NCBI GenBank assembly: GCA_016234655.1
Contig: JACRAU010000019.1
Location: 1-64,000 of the forward strand
Length of the DNA stretch: 64,000 nt
Direction of reading: 5' to 3'
Origin: Betaproteobacteria bacterium
GTDB taxonomy: Bacteria; Pseudomonadota; Gammaproteobacteria; Burkholderiales; Thiobacillaceae
Below, one piece after another: positions 46,311 to 52,797 of this stretch (position 1 is the first letter of the stretch; every line of letters begins with the position of its first letter). Position numbers and translations under genes: made by a program. Under the pieces are notes generated by a model that was not told the DNA's origin, searched no databases, and worked only from the letters and a program-made list of their open reading frames with translations.

Positions 46311-46370
46311 GCGCCCCCTCCCCCGGTCATGCATCCTAAAGGGCATAAAGGGGAGGCTGGGAGGGGGAGT
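46311..46370. repeat. GC-rich palindromic repeat with the 17-nt insert (second copy)
   Basis: CCCCCTCCCCCGGTCATGC is followed by 17 unrelated bases (46333-46349, ATCCTAAAGGGCATAAA) and then GGGGAGGCTGGGAGGGGG. Taking the 17 bases out brings CCTCCCC and GGGGAGG together around the CATGC centre, like the intact palindrome at 7315-7340. Confidence 0.8.
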
Positions 46371-46390
46371 CTTGTTTCTTCCTCAGGTTA

Positions 46391-46430
46391 ACAAAACGGC
46401 CCCCTGGCAACAGGCGGGCCGTTTTGTTTT
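46391..46430 (+). terminator. Intrinsic terminator after fbp
   Basis: ACAAAACGGCCC (46391-46402) pairs with GGGCCGTTTTGT (46416-46427) over 12 bp, and the second arm runs into TTTT. It ends the fbp transcript 20 bp before the toxin-antitoxin operator. Confidence 0.88.
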
Positions 46431-46448
46431 GGTCGGGCGCTGGACAAC

Positions 46449-46467
46449 TATACGCCTCGGGCGTATA
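46449..46467 (+). promoter_or_regulatory. Palindromic operator of the RelE/HigA module
   Basis: TATACGCC-TCG-GGCGTATA is a perfect 8-bp inverted repeat ending 9 bp before the toxin GTG. The right arm contains GTATAA, a likely -10 element, so a bound antitoxin would block the promoter. Confidence 0.72.
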
Positions 46468-46475
46468 AACGAAAC

Positions 46476-46787
46476 GTGCACACCGTCGTCGAAACCCTGT
46501 TGTTCCAGCGGCAATGGCCCCTCTACTGGACGGAAGAGGAACGCGGCGCCTTCGCCGCCTATATCGCACAGCGCCCCAAGGCCGGAGATGTCGTGCCCGA
46601 CTCCGGCGGTATCCGCAAGGTGCGCTGGGGCAGAGCGGGTTCGGGCAAATCGGGCGGCGTGCGGGTGATCTATTTCGTTCGCAACGCCGAAGGCGAGGTG
46701 GTCTTGCTCACGCTCTATGCGAAATCGAAAACCGACAACCTCACAGGCCCTAAGTTGAAGGAGATACGCCGTGCCCTCGAAGAGTAA
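46476..46787 (+). CDS. RelE/HigB-type toxin
   Basis: A 103-aa protein of the RelE superfamily of ribosome-dependent mRNA interferases. Recognisable elements are VPDSGGIRKVRWGRAGSGKSGG followed, in the next strands, by VRVIYFVRNAEGEVVLLTLYAKS and the tail KLKEIRRALEE, the layout of HigB/RelE partners of NadS-like antitoxins. The start codon is GTG. Toxin-first gene order is that of higBA. It overlaps the antitoxin gene by 17 bp. Confidence 0.88.
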   Translation: MHTVVETLLFQRQWPLYWTEEERGAFAAYIAQRPKAGDVVPDSGGIRKVRWGRAGSGKSGGVRVIYFVRNAEGEVVLLTLYAKSKTDNLTGPKLKEIRRALEE

Positions 46788-47082
46788 GAAACTCAGCCCG
46801 GCTGAACTGGCCGCCTACGAAGCCAAGCGCGACCTCGGCGCCGAGCTGTTGCAGTCGGTGCGCGAAATGAAGGCGGGCAAGGTCGCCGTCGTCACCTCGC
46901 CGGTGATCGAGGCGCGCCGGAAGACCGGCCTGTCCCAGTCGCAATTCGCCGCGCTGATTGGCGTCTCCGTCCGCACCCTGCAAAACTGGGAGCAGGGCCG
47001 TAAACAGCCGAGCGGCGCGGCGAAGACCCTGATCAAGGTGGCCGAACGGCATCCCGAAGTGCTGCAAGAGCTGGCAGCCTGA
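46771..47082 (+). CDS. HigA/NadS-type helix-turn-helix antitoxin
   Basis: A 103-aa antitoxin. The N-terminal half (RDLGAELLQSVREMKAGK) contacts the toxin in relatives and the C-terminal half is an Xre helix-turn-helix (ARRKTGLSQSQFAALIGVS then VRTLQNWEQGRKQPSGAA). It starts with GTG inside the toxin gene. It is likely to repress the operon through the palindrome at 46449-46467. Confidence 0.9.
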   Translation: MPSKSKKLSPAELAAYEAKRDLGAELLQSVREMKAGKVAVVTSPVIEARRKTGLSQSQFAALIGVSVRTLQNWEQGRKQPSGAAKTLIKVAERHPEVLQELAA

Positions 47083-47145
47083 TGCAAGCGTTAGCTCGAA
47101 GGCGGTTTCGCGCAGCAAGCCGCCGGAGAACTGATGATCGCATTC

Positions 47146-47175
47146 GGCGCAATGCTTCGCGATTGCGCCCTACAG
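47146..47175. repeat. REP-like palindrome overlapping the end of prmC
   Basis: GGCGCAAT-gcttcgcg-ATTGCGCC is an 8-bp stem with an 8-nt loop. On the minus strand the element begins TGTAGGGCGCAATC, and its TAG is the prmC stop codon. Convergent higA ends 64 bp to the left, so it may also limit read-through. Confidence 0.7.
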
Positions 47176-48012
47176 CAAACGCCCGCCGCTGACTCGCGGC
47201 TGCCCTGCCAAGTCCTGTTCCAGAAACACCTCGGCATAGCCCGCCGTCTTCAGTAGTCCCTGCACTGTCTCACCCTGGTCGTAACCGTGCTCGAACAGCA
47301 GCCAGCCGCCGGGGGCGAGATGGCATTTCGCCTGGGCAACGATGAGCCGGATGGCATCGAGCCCATCCGGGCCGGAGGCCAGGGCGTTTTGCGGTTCGAA
47401 GCGCAGGTCGCCCTGCGTGAGATGCGCGTCGGCCGCGGGGATGTAGGGCGGGTTGCTGACGATCATGTCGAACTGCCGGTCGTCGAGCGCGGCGAACAGG
47501 TTGCTCGCTATGAACGCCACTTCGGCATCCAAGGCGGCGGCGTTGGCGCGGGCGATGTCGAGCGCCGGGGCGCTCAAATCTACAGCGGTGACGGCGAGGT
47601 CGGGCCGCTCCAGTTTCAAGGTAATGGCGATGCAGCCGCTGCCGGTGCCGATGTCGAGCACGCGGGCGTTTTGCGGGGCGCGCTTGAGCGCGGCCTCGAC
47701 CAGGTGTTCGGTCTCGGGGCGGGGGATCAAGACGCCGGGGCCGACTTTGAACTCGCGGCCGTAGAACTCGCGCTGGCCGACGATGTAGGCCACCGGTTCG
47801 CCCTGGCGGCGGCGCTCGATCAGGGCCTGCAGCGTTGCCAGCCGTTCCGGCGAGAGCTCGTCGCGGTCGTGCGCGATGAGCCAGGCGCGGTTTACGCCGA
47901 AACCGTGACCGGCGAGGGCGGCGGTCTCGATGCGTGCCTCGTGGCGGTCAAGGCCGAGCTGGCTTGCCAGTTCGAGGGCGGCGGAGTCCAGTGTTTGGCG
48001 CAGGCTTGGCAT
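47170..48012 (-). CDS. prmC: Release factor glutamine methyltransferase PrmC
   Basis: Methylates the GGQ glutamine of release factors RF1 and RF2. The 280-aa length matches E. coli PrmC (277). It has an N-terminal helical domain (about 1-75), the RRRQGEPVAYIVGQREFYG motif, SAM site VLDIGTGSGCIAIT and catalytic NPPYIP (about residue 184). The prfA gene, often adjacent, is absent here. Its TAG stop codon is inside a REP-like palindrome, so the last residues (GGRLL) may be altered relative to relatives. Confidence 0.95.
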   Translation of the reverse strand: MPSLRQTLDSAALELASQLGLDRHEARIETAALAGHGFGVNRAWLIAHDRDELSPERLATLQALIERRRQGEPVAYIVGQREFYGREFKVGPGVLIPRPETEHLVEAALKRAPQNARVLDIGTGSGCIAITLKLERPDLAVTAVDLSAPALDIARANAAALDAEVAFIASNLFAALDDRQFDMIVSNPPYIPAADAHLTQGDLRFEPQNALASGPDGLDAIRLIVAQAKCHLAPGGWLLFEHGYDQGETVQGLLKTAGYAEVFLEQDLAGQPRVSGGRLL

Positions 48013-48056
48013 GCTGAAATGGAGGTGTGGGTAGGCGCATTATCGGCCAAATAAAA

Positions 48057-48076
48057 AGGCCGCCGAAAGGCGGCCT
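48057..48076 (-). terminator. Intrinsic terminator of the 48099-48557 gene
   Basis: On the minus strand AGGCCGCC-TTTC-GGCGGCCT forms a perfect 8-bp stem with a tetraloop followed by TTTTTATTT. It lies 22 bp past the stop codon of the small secreted protein gene and before prmC. Confidence 0.9.
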
Positions 48077-48098
48077 CGAAATGGGCTATTGGGTTTGG

Positions 48099-48557
48099 TC
48101 ACCACAGGGGGATGCTGCCAATGAGTTCCACAATGTCGGCGTTCAACGATTGGGATGCAGTGATGTTGCAGTTGTTTAATGTGATCTTGACGTTGGTGGC
48201 GGTGCGGGTGGCGATGTCCCAAGTCCCGGAAAGGCTGCGCGAGCATTGAAGGTTGCCGGTGGTGCCGCCAGACAGGGTGATCGATGTGGTGTCCTGCAGG
48301 TTGGCGTTGTAGGAATTGCCGCCGACGTTCAGGAACTGGCCGGAAGCCGTGATCGTGCCGTTCATTGTGGTGGAGTCGCCAGTGTCGGGCCGGCAATTGT
48401 TCAGGGTCATCGTCCAGGTGATGGCCCCCGTGGTGGCGTCCCAGTCGCCGTTCAGGGTGCGGCTGCCGCCGCCCTCGCAGGGATAGGGGATGCTGAAGGT
48501 GCTGGCTTGGGCGGCGGTGGCAAACAGAGCCGCCAAGACAAATATGAACCGCTTCAT
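48099..48557 (-). CDS. Small secreted protein of unknown function
   Basis: A 152-aa precursor with a signal peptide (residues 1-18, ending TAAQAS). The mature part is rich in Thr, Ser, Asn and Gly with four Cys (PCEGGG, NNCRPD, LQCSRS, NNCNIT) and repeated short strands (GDWDATTGAITWTMTLNNC resembling GTWDIATRTATNVKITLNNC), suggesting an internally duplicated disulfide-linked beta fold. I do not recognise the family. AGGAGA precedes the ATG at 48557, and the gene has its own terminator. The frame is open further upstream but that part overlaps the next gene. Confidence 0.8.
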   Translation of the reverse strand: MKRFIFVLAALFATAAQASTFSIPYPCEGGGSRTLNGDWDATTGAITWTMTLNNCRPDTGDSTTMNGTITASGQFLNVGGNSYNANLQDTTSITLSGGTTGNLQCSRSLSGTWDIATRTATNVKITLNNCNITASQSLNADIVELIGSIPLW

Positions 48558-48643
48558 GTCGAGTCTCCTGAGTATCGGTTGTTGCGGCCTGCCCATGAAG
48601 GGCAAGCAGATTAGCACCCAGGCCAAGCCAGGCGCGTCTATTT

Positions 48644-49057
48644 TCAGGGCTTGGGCTTGTAGCCGCAGGCCAGCTTGAAGGCGGCGGCCTCCAGGCCTTT
48701 TTCCGGCACGGCCTGTTGCAGCGGCTTGCCGTCCAGGGTCATCGAGTTCTGGGTGTGCACGACCTCGTCGCCGTTTTTCAGGACATAGCTGTTCAGCACC
48801 ATCTGCTTGTCCTTGCACTGGAAGAAATAGAGCTGCTCGCTGCGGTCGTAGACCTTTTCCATGAACGGCATGCGGGTCGGTTTGTCGAACAGGATTTGGA
48901 TGTAGGCGGTGACCGCGTTGCCGCGCCGCTCGAAGCGATCCTTGTCGAGCGAGACCTTGCCGGCCGATTCGACCTGCGTCGTGCCGACCCATTGTTCCCC
49001 GAAGGCGGATACGGTATACATCAGGGCCGCGACCCCTACCCAACGCAATGCTTTCAT
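48644..49057 (-). CDS. Small secreted protein, surface-adhesin-E-like
   Basis: A 137-aa precursor with a signal peptide (residues 1-20, SAFGEQW). The mature sequence WVGTTQVESAGKVSLDKDR and later YDRSEQLYFFQCKDKQMVL, ending AFKLACGYKPKP, resembles the small periplasmic proteins sometimes annotated surface-adhesin protein E. It contains two Cys. AGAGGA lies upstream of the ATG. The subtilisin gene starts only 17 bp away on the opposite strand. Confidence 0.75.
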   Translation of the reverse strand: MKALRWVGVAALMYTVSAFGEQWVGTTQVESAGKVSLDKDRFERRGNAVTAYIQILFDKPTRMPFMEKVYDRSEQLYFFQCKDKQMVLNSYVLKNGDEVVHTQNSMTLDGKPLQQAVPEKGLEAAAFKLACGYKPKP

Positions 49058-49074
49058 TGAATTTTCCTCTGGCT

Positions 49075-50601
49075 ATGTATCGGAAGAACCGATTTATCGG
49101 CGCGGCCATTTTAGCCGCATTTGCCGCCTTGTTGGCCGCCGGCCCGGCCGGGGCGGCCGATGCCGTGCCGGATAGCATCGTCGTCCGCTATCAGGACATC
49201 GTGCTGCCGGGCGACCACGGTCGGATTATCAATCTGCTGTCGGCCGACACGGCGGTGGTGGCGGTCGATATGGCCGGGGCGGCAAGCCCCGCCGAGCGGC
49301 AGGCCCGCTTGCGGCAACGCTTGGAACAGATTCGCGGCGATGCGCGCGTGCGCCATGCCGAGCCGAACCACGGCGGCCGGTTCGAGGGCCTGCTGGCGGC
49401 GACGCCGAACGACCCGGAATACGCCCAGCAATGGTGGCTACCGGCGCTGGGCGACCGCTCGATGTGGGCGGTGGGCACCGGCGAGGGCGTGACCGTGGCG
49501 GTGATCGACAGCGGCGTGGACTTGAGCCACCCGGACCTGGCGGCCAACCTGCTCGCCGGCTACGACTGGGGCGACCAGGACGGCAACCCGCAAGATGCGC
49601 TGGGCCACGGCACGCGGGTGGCCGGCATTATCGCGGCGGCGCAGAACAACGGCGTTGGGGTGTCGGGCCTGGCGCCGAAGGCGAAGATACTGCCGGTGAA
49701 GGTGAGCCCCGGCAGCCAAGGCAGTTTTTCGTCGGACGTGCTGGCCCAGGCGATCCGCTACGCGGTCGACATGGGCGCGCAGATCGTCAACCTGAGCCTC
49801 ACCGTCGACCAATCGACCCAGATCGTCGGCGAGGCGGTGCAGTACGCCTTGGATCGCGGCGTGGCCGTGGTGGCGGCGGCCGGCAACACCGGCGGCGCGG
49901 TGGCCTTCCCGGCCAGCATGGCGGGCGTGATCGGCGTCGCCGCGACGGACGAGACCGGCAAGCTGGCCTCGTATTCCTGTTTCGGCCCGGAGGTCACCGT
50001 GGCCGCGCCGGGCTCGTCGGTCACCACCACCCTGCTCGGCGGGACTTATGGCTACGGCGCGCCAGGCACCTCGTTCTCCGCCCCCATCGTCAGCGCCGCG
50101 CTGGCCGACCTGCGCTCGCTCAATCCGGCCTTGCCGGTGAGCGGCTATGCCGGCTACCTGAAGGCCAATACCACGGCCATCGCCGGCGGCAGTTATAGCT
50201 TCGGCCTGTTGCAGGCGGGGCAAATGGGGCTGGCGATGATTCCGGCGCTGACGCCGGACAAGACCCTGTACGGCCAGGCCGATGCGGTCTCGCTCGATTA
50301 CCGCCTGCCGCCGACCGGCGGCGCGGTGGACATTTATGTCGCGGTGATCACCCCGGTCGGCGAATTCGTGCTGCGGCCGGACGGCCAATGGAGCCTGGTC
50401 GGCAGCTATGTGCCGGTGGCCGTCTCTTATAGCGGCGCGGCGGCGCTGACCGGACGGCTGTTCGGCGCGGGCGGCGCCTTTCCGGCCATCGCCATGGCCG
50501 GCCTGCCGGCCGGCAGCTACACCTGGCGCGTCGCGCTGATCGACCGGGCCAGCGGCCGCCTGATCGGCGCGGTGAATACCGCCGACATGGCCGTGCAGTA
50601 G
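49075..50601 (+). CDS. Secreted subtilisin-family serine protease (S8)
   Basis: A 508-aa exported protease. It has a signal peptide (about residues 1-28), a propeptide region (to about 110, with repeated Arg-rich helices), a catalytic domain with Asp in VIDSGVDLSHP (about 145), His in LGHGTRVAG (about 177) and Ser in PGTSFSAPIV (about 334), and a C-terminal beta-rich domain (about 395-508). ATG at 49075 is chosen by the signal peptide; ATG 49048 would overlap the divergent gene. Neither has a clear ribosome-binding site. The TAG stop lies inside a REP repeat. Type II secretion (gspD at 63.6 kb) could export it, but that is inference. Confidence 0.9.
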   Translation: MYRKNRFIGAAILAAFAALLAAGPAGAADAVPDSIVVRYQDIVLPGDHGRIINLLSADTAVVAVDMAGAASPAERQARLRQRLEQIRGDARVRHAEPNHGGRFEGLLAATPNDPEYAQQWWLPALGDRSMWAVGTGEGVTVAVIDSGVDLSHPDLAANLLAGYDWGDQDGNPQDALGHGTRVAGIIAAAQNNGVGVSGLAPKAKILPVKVSPGSQGSFSSDVLAQAIRYAVDMGAQIVNLSLTVDQSTQIVGEAVQYALDRGVAVVAAAGNTGGAVAFPASMAGVIGVAATDETGKLASYSCFGPEVTVAAPGSSVTTTLLGGTYGYGAPGTSFSAPIVSAALADLRSLNPALPVSGYAGYLKANTTAIAGGSYSFGLLQAGQMGLAMIPALTPDKTLYGQADAVSLDYRLPPTGGAVDIYVAVITPVGEFVLRPDGQWSLVGSYVPVAVSYSGAAALTGRLFGAGGAFPAIAMAGLPAGSYTWRVALIDRASGRLIGAVNTADMAVQ

Positions 50602-50715
50602 GAGGGCCCTCCTGGGCCCGAACGACGGCGTGGCGATTGGGTAGGTGGGTTGTTCGCGGCCGGGATACCCAAAGGGCATAAAGGCCGCTCCCACAAGGAC
50701 GCCGCTCCCACACAC
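50597..50715. repeat. REP-like composite repeat (dispersed copy 2) with the 17-nt insert
   Basis: The order of elements is the same as in the 90-bp unit at 63227-63490: GTAGGAGGGCCCTCCTGGGCCCGAAC, linker GGCGTGGCGATTGGGTAGGTGG, then TTCGCGGCCGGGA. Here 17 bases (50666-50682, TACCCAAAGGGCATAAA) interrupt the second palindrome, which continues as GGCCGCTCCCACA. A third palindrome half follows (GGACGCCGCTCCCACA). The protease stop TAG is within the first bases. Confidence 0.85.
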
Positions 50716-50771
50716 AAGGCCGGCGCTGCGGATTCTGCGATAATCGGCCTTTCCCCGCGACCCTCCGTGCC

Positions 50772-51590
50772 ATGCATTCGAGCAAAACCGTTCCCGCCGA
50801 TATCTTCCTCAGCCTGACCCGCCATGCCGGCCTGGCCCGGCAGATGGTCAAGCGCGAGGTGCTCGGCCGCTATCGCGGCTCCTTCCTCGGCCTGCTCTGG
50901 TCCTTCGTCAACCCGGTGCTGATGCTGGCGGTCTATACCTTCGTCTTCGGCATCGTGTTCCAGGCGCGCTGGGGCCAGGGCAGCGGCGACCGCCTGGAAT
51001 TCGCATTGGTGCTGTTCGCCGGCCTGATCGTGTTCAACCTGTTTTCCGAATGCCTCACCCGCGCGCCGGGCCTGGTGCTGGGCAACGTCAATTACGTGAA
51101 GAAGGTGATCTTTCCATTGGAGATACTGCCCTGGGTGTCGCTCGGTTCGGCCTTGTTCCATGCTGCCGTCAGCCTGGGCGTGCTGCTTTTGTTTCTGTTG
51201 TTCGCCGGGCATGGCATTGCGTGGACGGCTTTGTTGTTGCCGATCGTGCTGGCGCCGTTCGTGCTGCTGATCCAGGGCCTGTCTTGGCTGCTGGCCTCGA
51301 TCGGCGTGTTCGTGCGCGACATCGGCCAGGTGGTGGGCATGGCGATGACCGTGCTGTTGTTCATGAGCCCGATCTTCTACCCGGCCGATGCCTTGCCCGA
51401 GGCGGTGCGCGGCTGGCTGTTCCTCAATCCGCTTACCTTCATCATCGAGCAGAGCCGCGACGTGCTGATCTGGGGCAAGCTGCCCGATTGGCAGGGCCTG
51501 TCCGTTTACGCCTTGTTGGCCTTGGCCGTGGCTTGGGCCGGCCTGTTCTGGTTCCAGAAGACGCGCAAGGGATTCGCCGATGTCCTCTGA
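50772..51590 (+). CDS. wzm: ABC-2 type polysaccharide export permease (Wzm)
   Basis: Inner-membrane channel that exports finished O-antigen or capsule chains. It is 272 aa with six membrane helices and the Wzm/KpsM-type N-terminal sequence VKREVLGRYRGSFLGLLWSFVNPVLMLAVY. Conserved RDIGQVVGMAMTVLLFMSPIFYP lies near residues 178-200. The stop codon overlaps the wzt start by 11 bp. The cluster has no Wzx or Wzy, as expected for ABC-dependent polysaccharide export. Confidence 0.95.
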   Translation: MHSSKTVPADIFLSLTRHAGLARQMVKREVLGRYRGSFLGLLWSFVNPVLMLAVYTFVFGIVFQARWGQGSGDRLEFALVLFAGLIVFNLFSECLTRAPGLVLGNVNYVKKVIFPLEILPWVSLGSALFHAAVSLGVLLLFLLFAGHGIAWTALLLPIVLAPFVLLIQGLSWLLASIGVFVRDIGQVVGMAMTVLLFMSPIFYPADALPEAVRGWLFLNPLTFIIEQSRDVLIWGKLPDWQGLSVYALLALAVAWAGLFWFQKTRKGFADVL

Positions 51591-52797
51591 GCCGATCATC
51601 GCGGCCCGCAATCTGGGCAAGTGCTATCAGTTGTACAGCAAGCCGCAGGATCGGCTGAAGCAGTTCCTCGCCCGTGGCCGGCGCCAGTATTTCCGCGAAT
51701 TCTGGGCGTTGCGCGACGTGAGCTTCGACATCCGGCCGGGCGAGGTGGTCGGCATTGTCGGCCGCAACGGTGCCGGCAAATCGACCCTGTTGCAACTGGT
51801 CTGCGGCACGCTGACGCCGAGCGTCGGCGAGATCGCGGTCAAGGGCCGCATCGCCGCCTTGCTGGAGCTGGGCGCCGGCTTCAACCCCGAGTTCACCGGG
51901 CGCGAGAACGTGTTCATGAGCGCGGCGGTGATGGGTATACCTGAGCATGAGATTGCGGCGCGCTACGAAGAGATCGTCGACTTCTCCGGCATCCGCGACT
52001 TCATCGACCAGCCGGTCAAGACCTATTCCAGCGGCATGTACGTGCGCCTGGCCTTCGCGGTGGCGACCAGCGTCGACCCGGACATCCTGGTCATCGACGA
52101 GGCGCTGTCGGTCGGCGACGGCGAGTTCGCCCGGCGCTCGTTCGACCGGATCATGGCCTTGAAGGAGGCGGGCAAGACCATCCTGTTCTGCTCGCACACG
52201 ATGTATCAGATCGAGGCCTTGTGCGATCGGGTGCTCTGGCTCGCGCACGGCCATGTGGAGATGGACGGCGAGCCGGCCAAGGCGGTCGCCGCCTACGGTG
52301 CAGCGTTGATCGCGGCGGCGGCCGGCGAGCCGGCGGCGGCACGGCCGGTCCCGACCGGCACGGCCAGGATCGTCCAGACCGGCGCCAGCGTCGATGGCGT
52401 CGCGGGGCGCAAGCTGGTCGCGCGCAGCGGCGCCTCGACCCTGCAAGTGCGGGTGCGCTTCGAGTCGGACCCGGCCAAGCCGGCGCCGACCGTGGCGGTG
52501 TGCATCACCGGCGCCGACCGGCGGATCATCGCCAGCGCCGGCAGCCATAACGATGGCGTCGCCATTCGGCGCGAGGCCGACGGCGGCGGCGAGACAAGCG
52601 TCGTGTTCGAGCGCTTGGCCTTGCTCAAGGGCGGCTATGCGGTGGACATCTATCTGTTGTGCGAACGCGGCATCCACGTGTTCGAGTATGTGATGGCGGC
52701 GGTCGAGCTGGAGGTGACGCAGGCGGGTCTGGAGCAGGGCATCGTCAGCCTGCCGCACCGATGGGAACAGGAGTCGCATGCCGTATCGGCCGAATAA
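51580..52797 (+). CDS. wzt: Polysaccharide ABC exporter ATPase with C-terminal carbohydrate-binding domain (Wzt)
   Basis: Energises Wzm. The 405-aa protein has an ATPase domain (residues about 5-245: Walker A GRNGAGKSTLLQL, signature YSSGMYVRLAFAVAT, Walker B ILVIDEALSVGDGEF) and a C-terminal Wzt_C domain (about 265-400, beta-sandwich) that recognises the modified non-reducing end of the chain. A Wzt_C domain implies that export waits for a terminal modification, which the methyltransferase fusion downstream could make. It overlaps that gene by 20 bp. Confidence 0.95.
   Translation: MSSEPIIAARNLGKCYQLYSKPQDRLKQFLARGRRQYFREFWALRDVSFDIRPGEVVGIVGRNGAGKSTLLQLVCGTLTPSVGEIAVKGRIAALLELGAGFNPEFTGRENVFMSAAVMGIPEHEIAARYEEIVDFSGIRDFIDQPVKTYSSGMYVRLAFAVATSVDPDILVIDEALSVGDGEFARRSFDRIMALKEAGKTILFCSHTMYQIEALCDRVLWLAHGHVEMDGEPAKAVAAYGAALIAAAAGEPAAARPVPTGTARIVQTGASVDGVAGRKLVARSGASTLQVRVRFESDPAKPAPTVAVCITGADRRIIASAGSHNDGVAIRREADGGGETSVVFERLALLKGGYAVDIYLLCERGIHVFEYVMAAVELEVTQAGLEQGIVSLPHRWEQESHAVSAE

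Noticed and set aside
48558..49178. Upstream extension of the 48099-48557 gene to 359 codons
   Set aside because: The extension is out-of-frame sequence over the neighbouring secreted-protein gene; ATG 48557 has a strong ribosome-binding site and begins a signal peptide.
50597..50715. Insertion-sequence end or transposon scar
   Set aside because: There is no transposase or long terminal inverted repeat; REP elements explain the palindromes.
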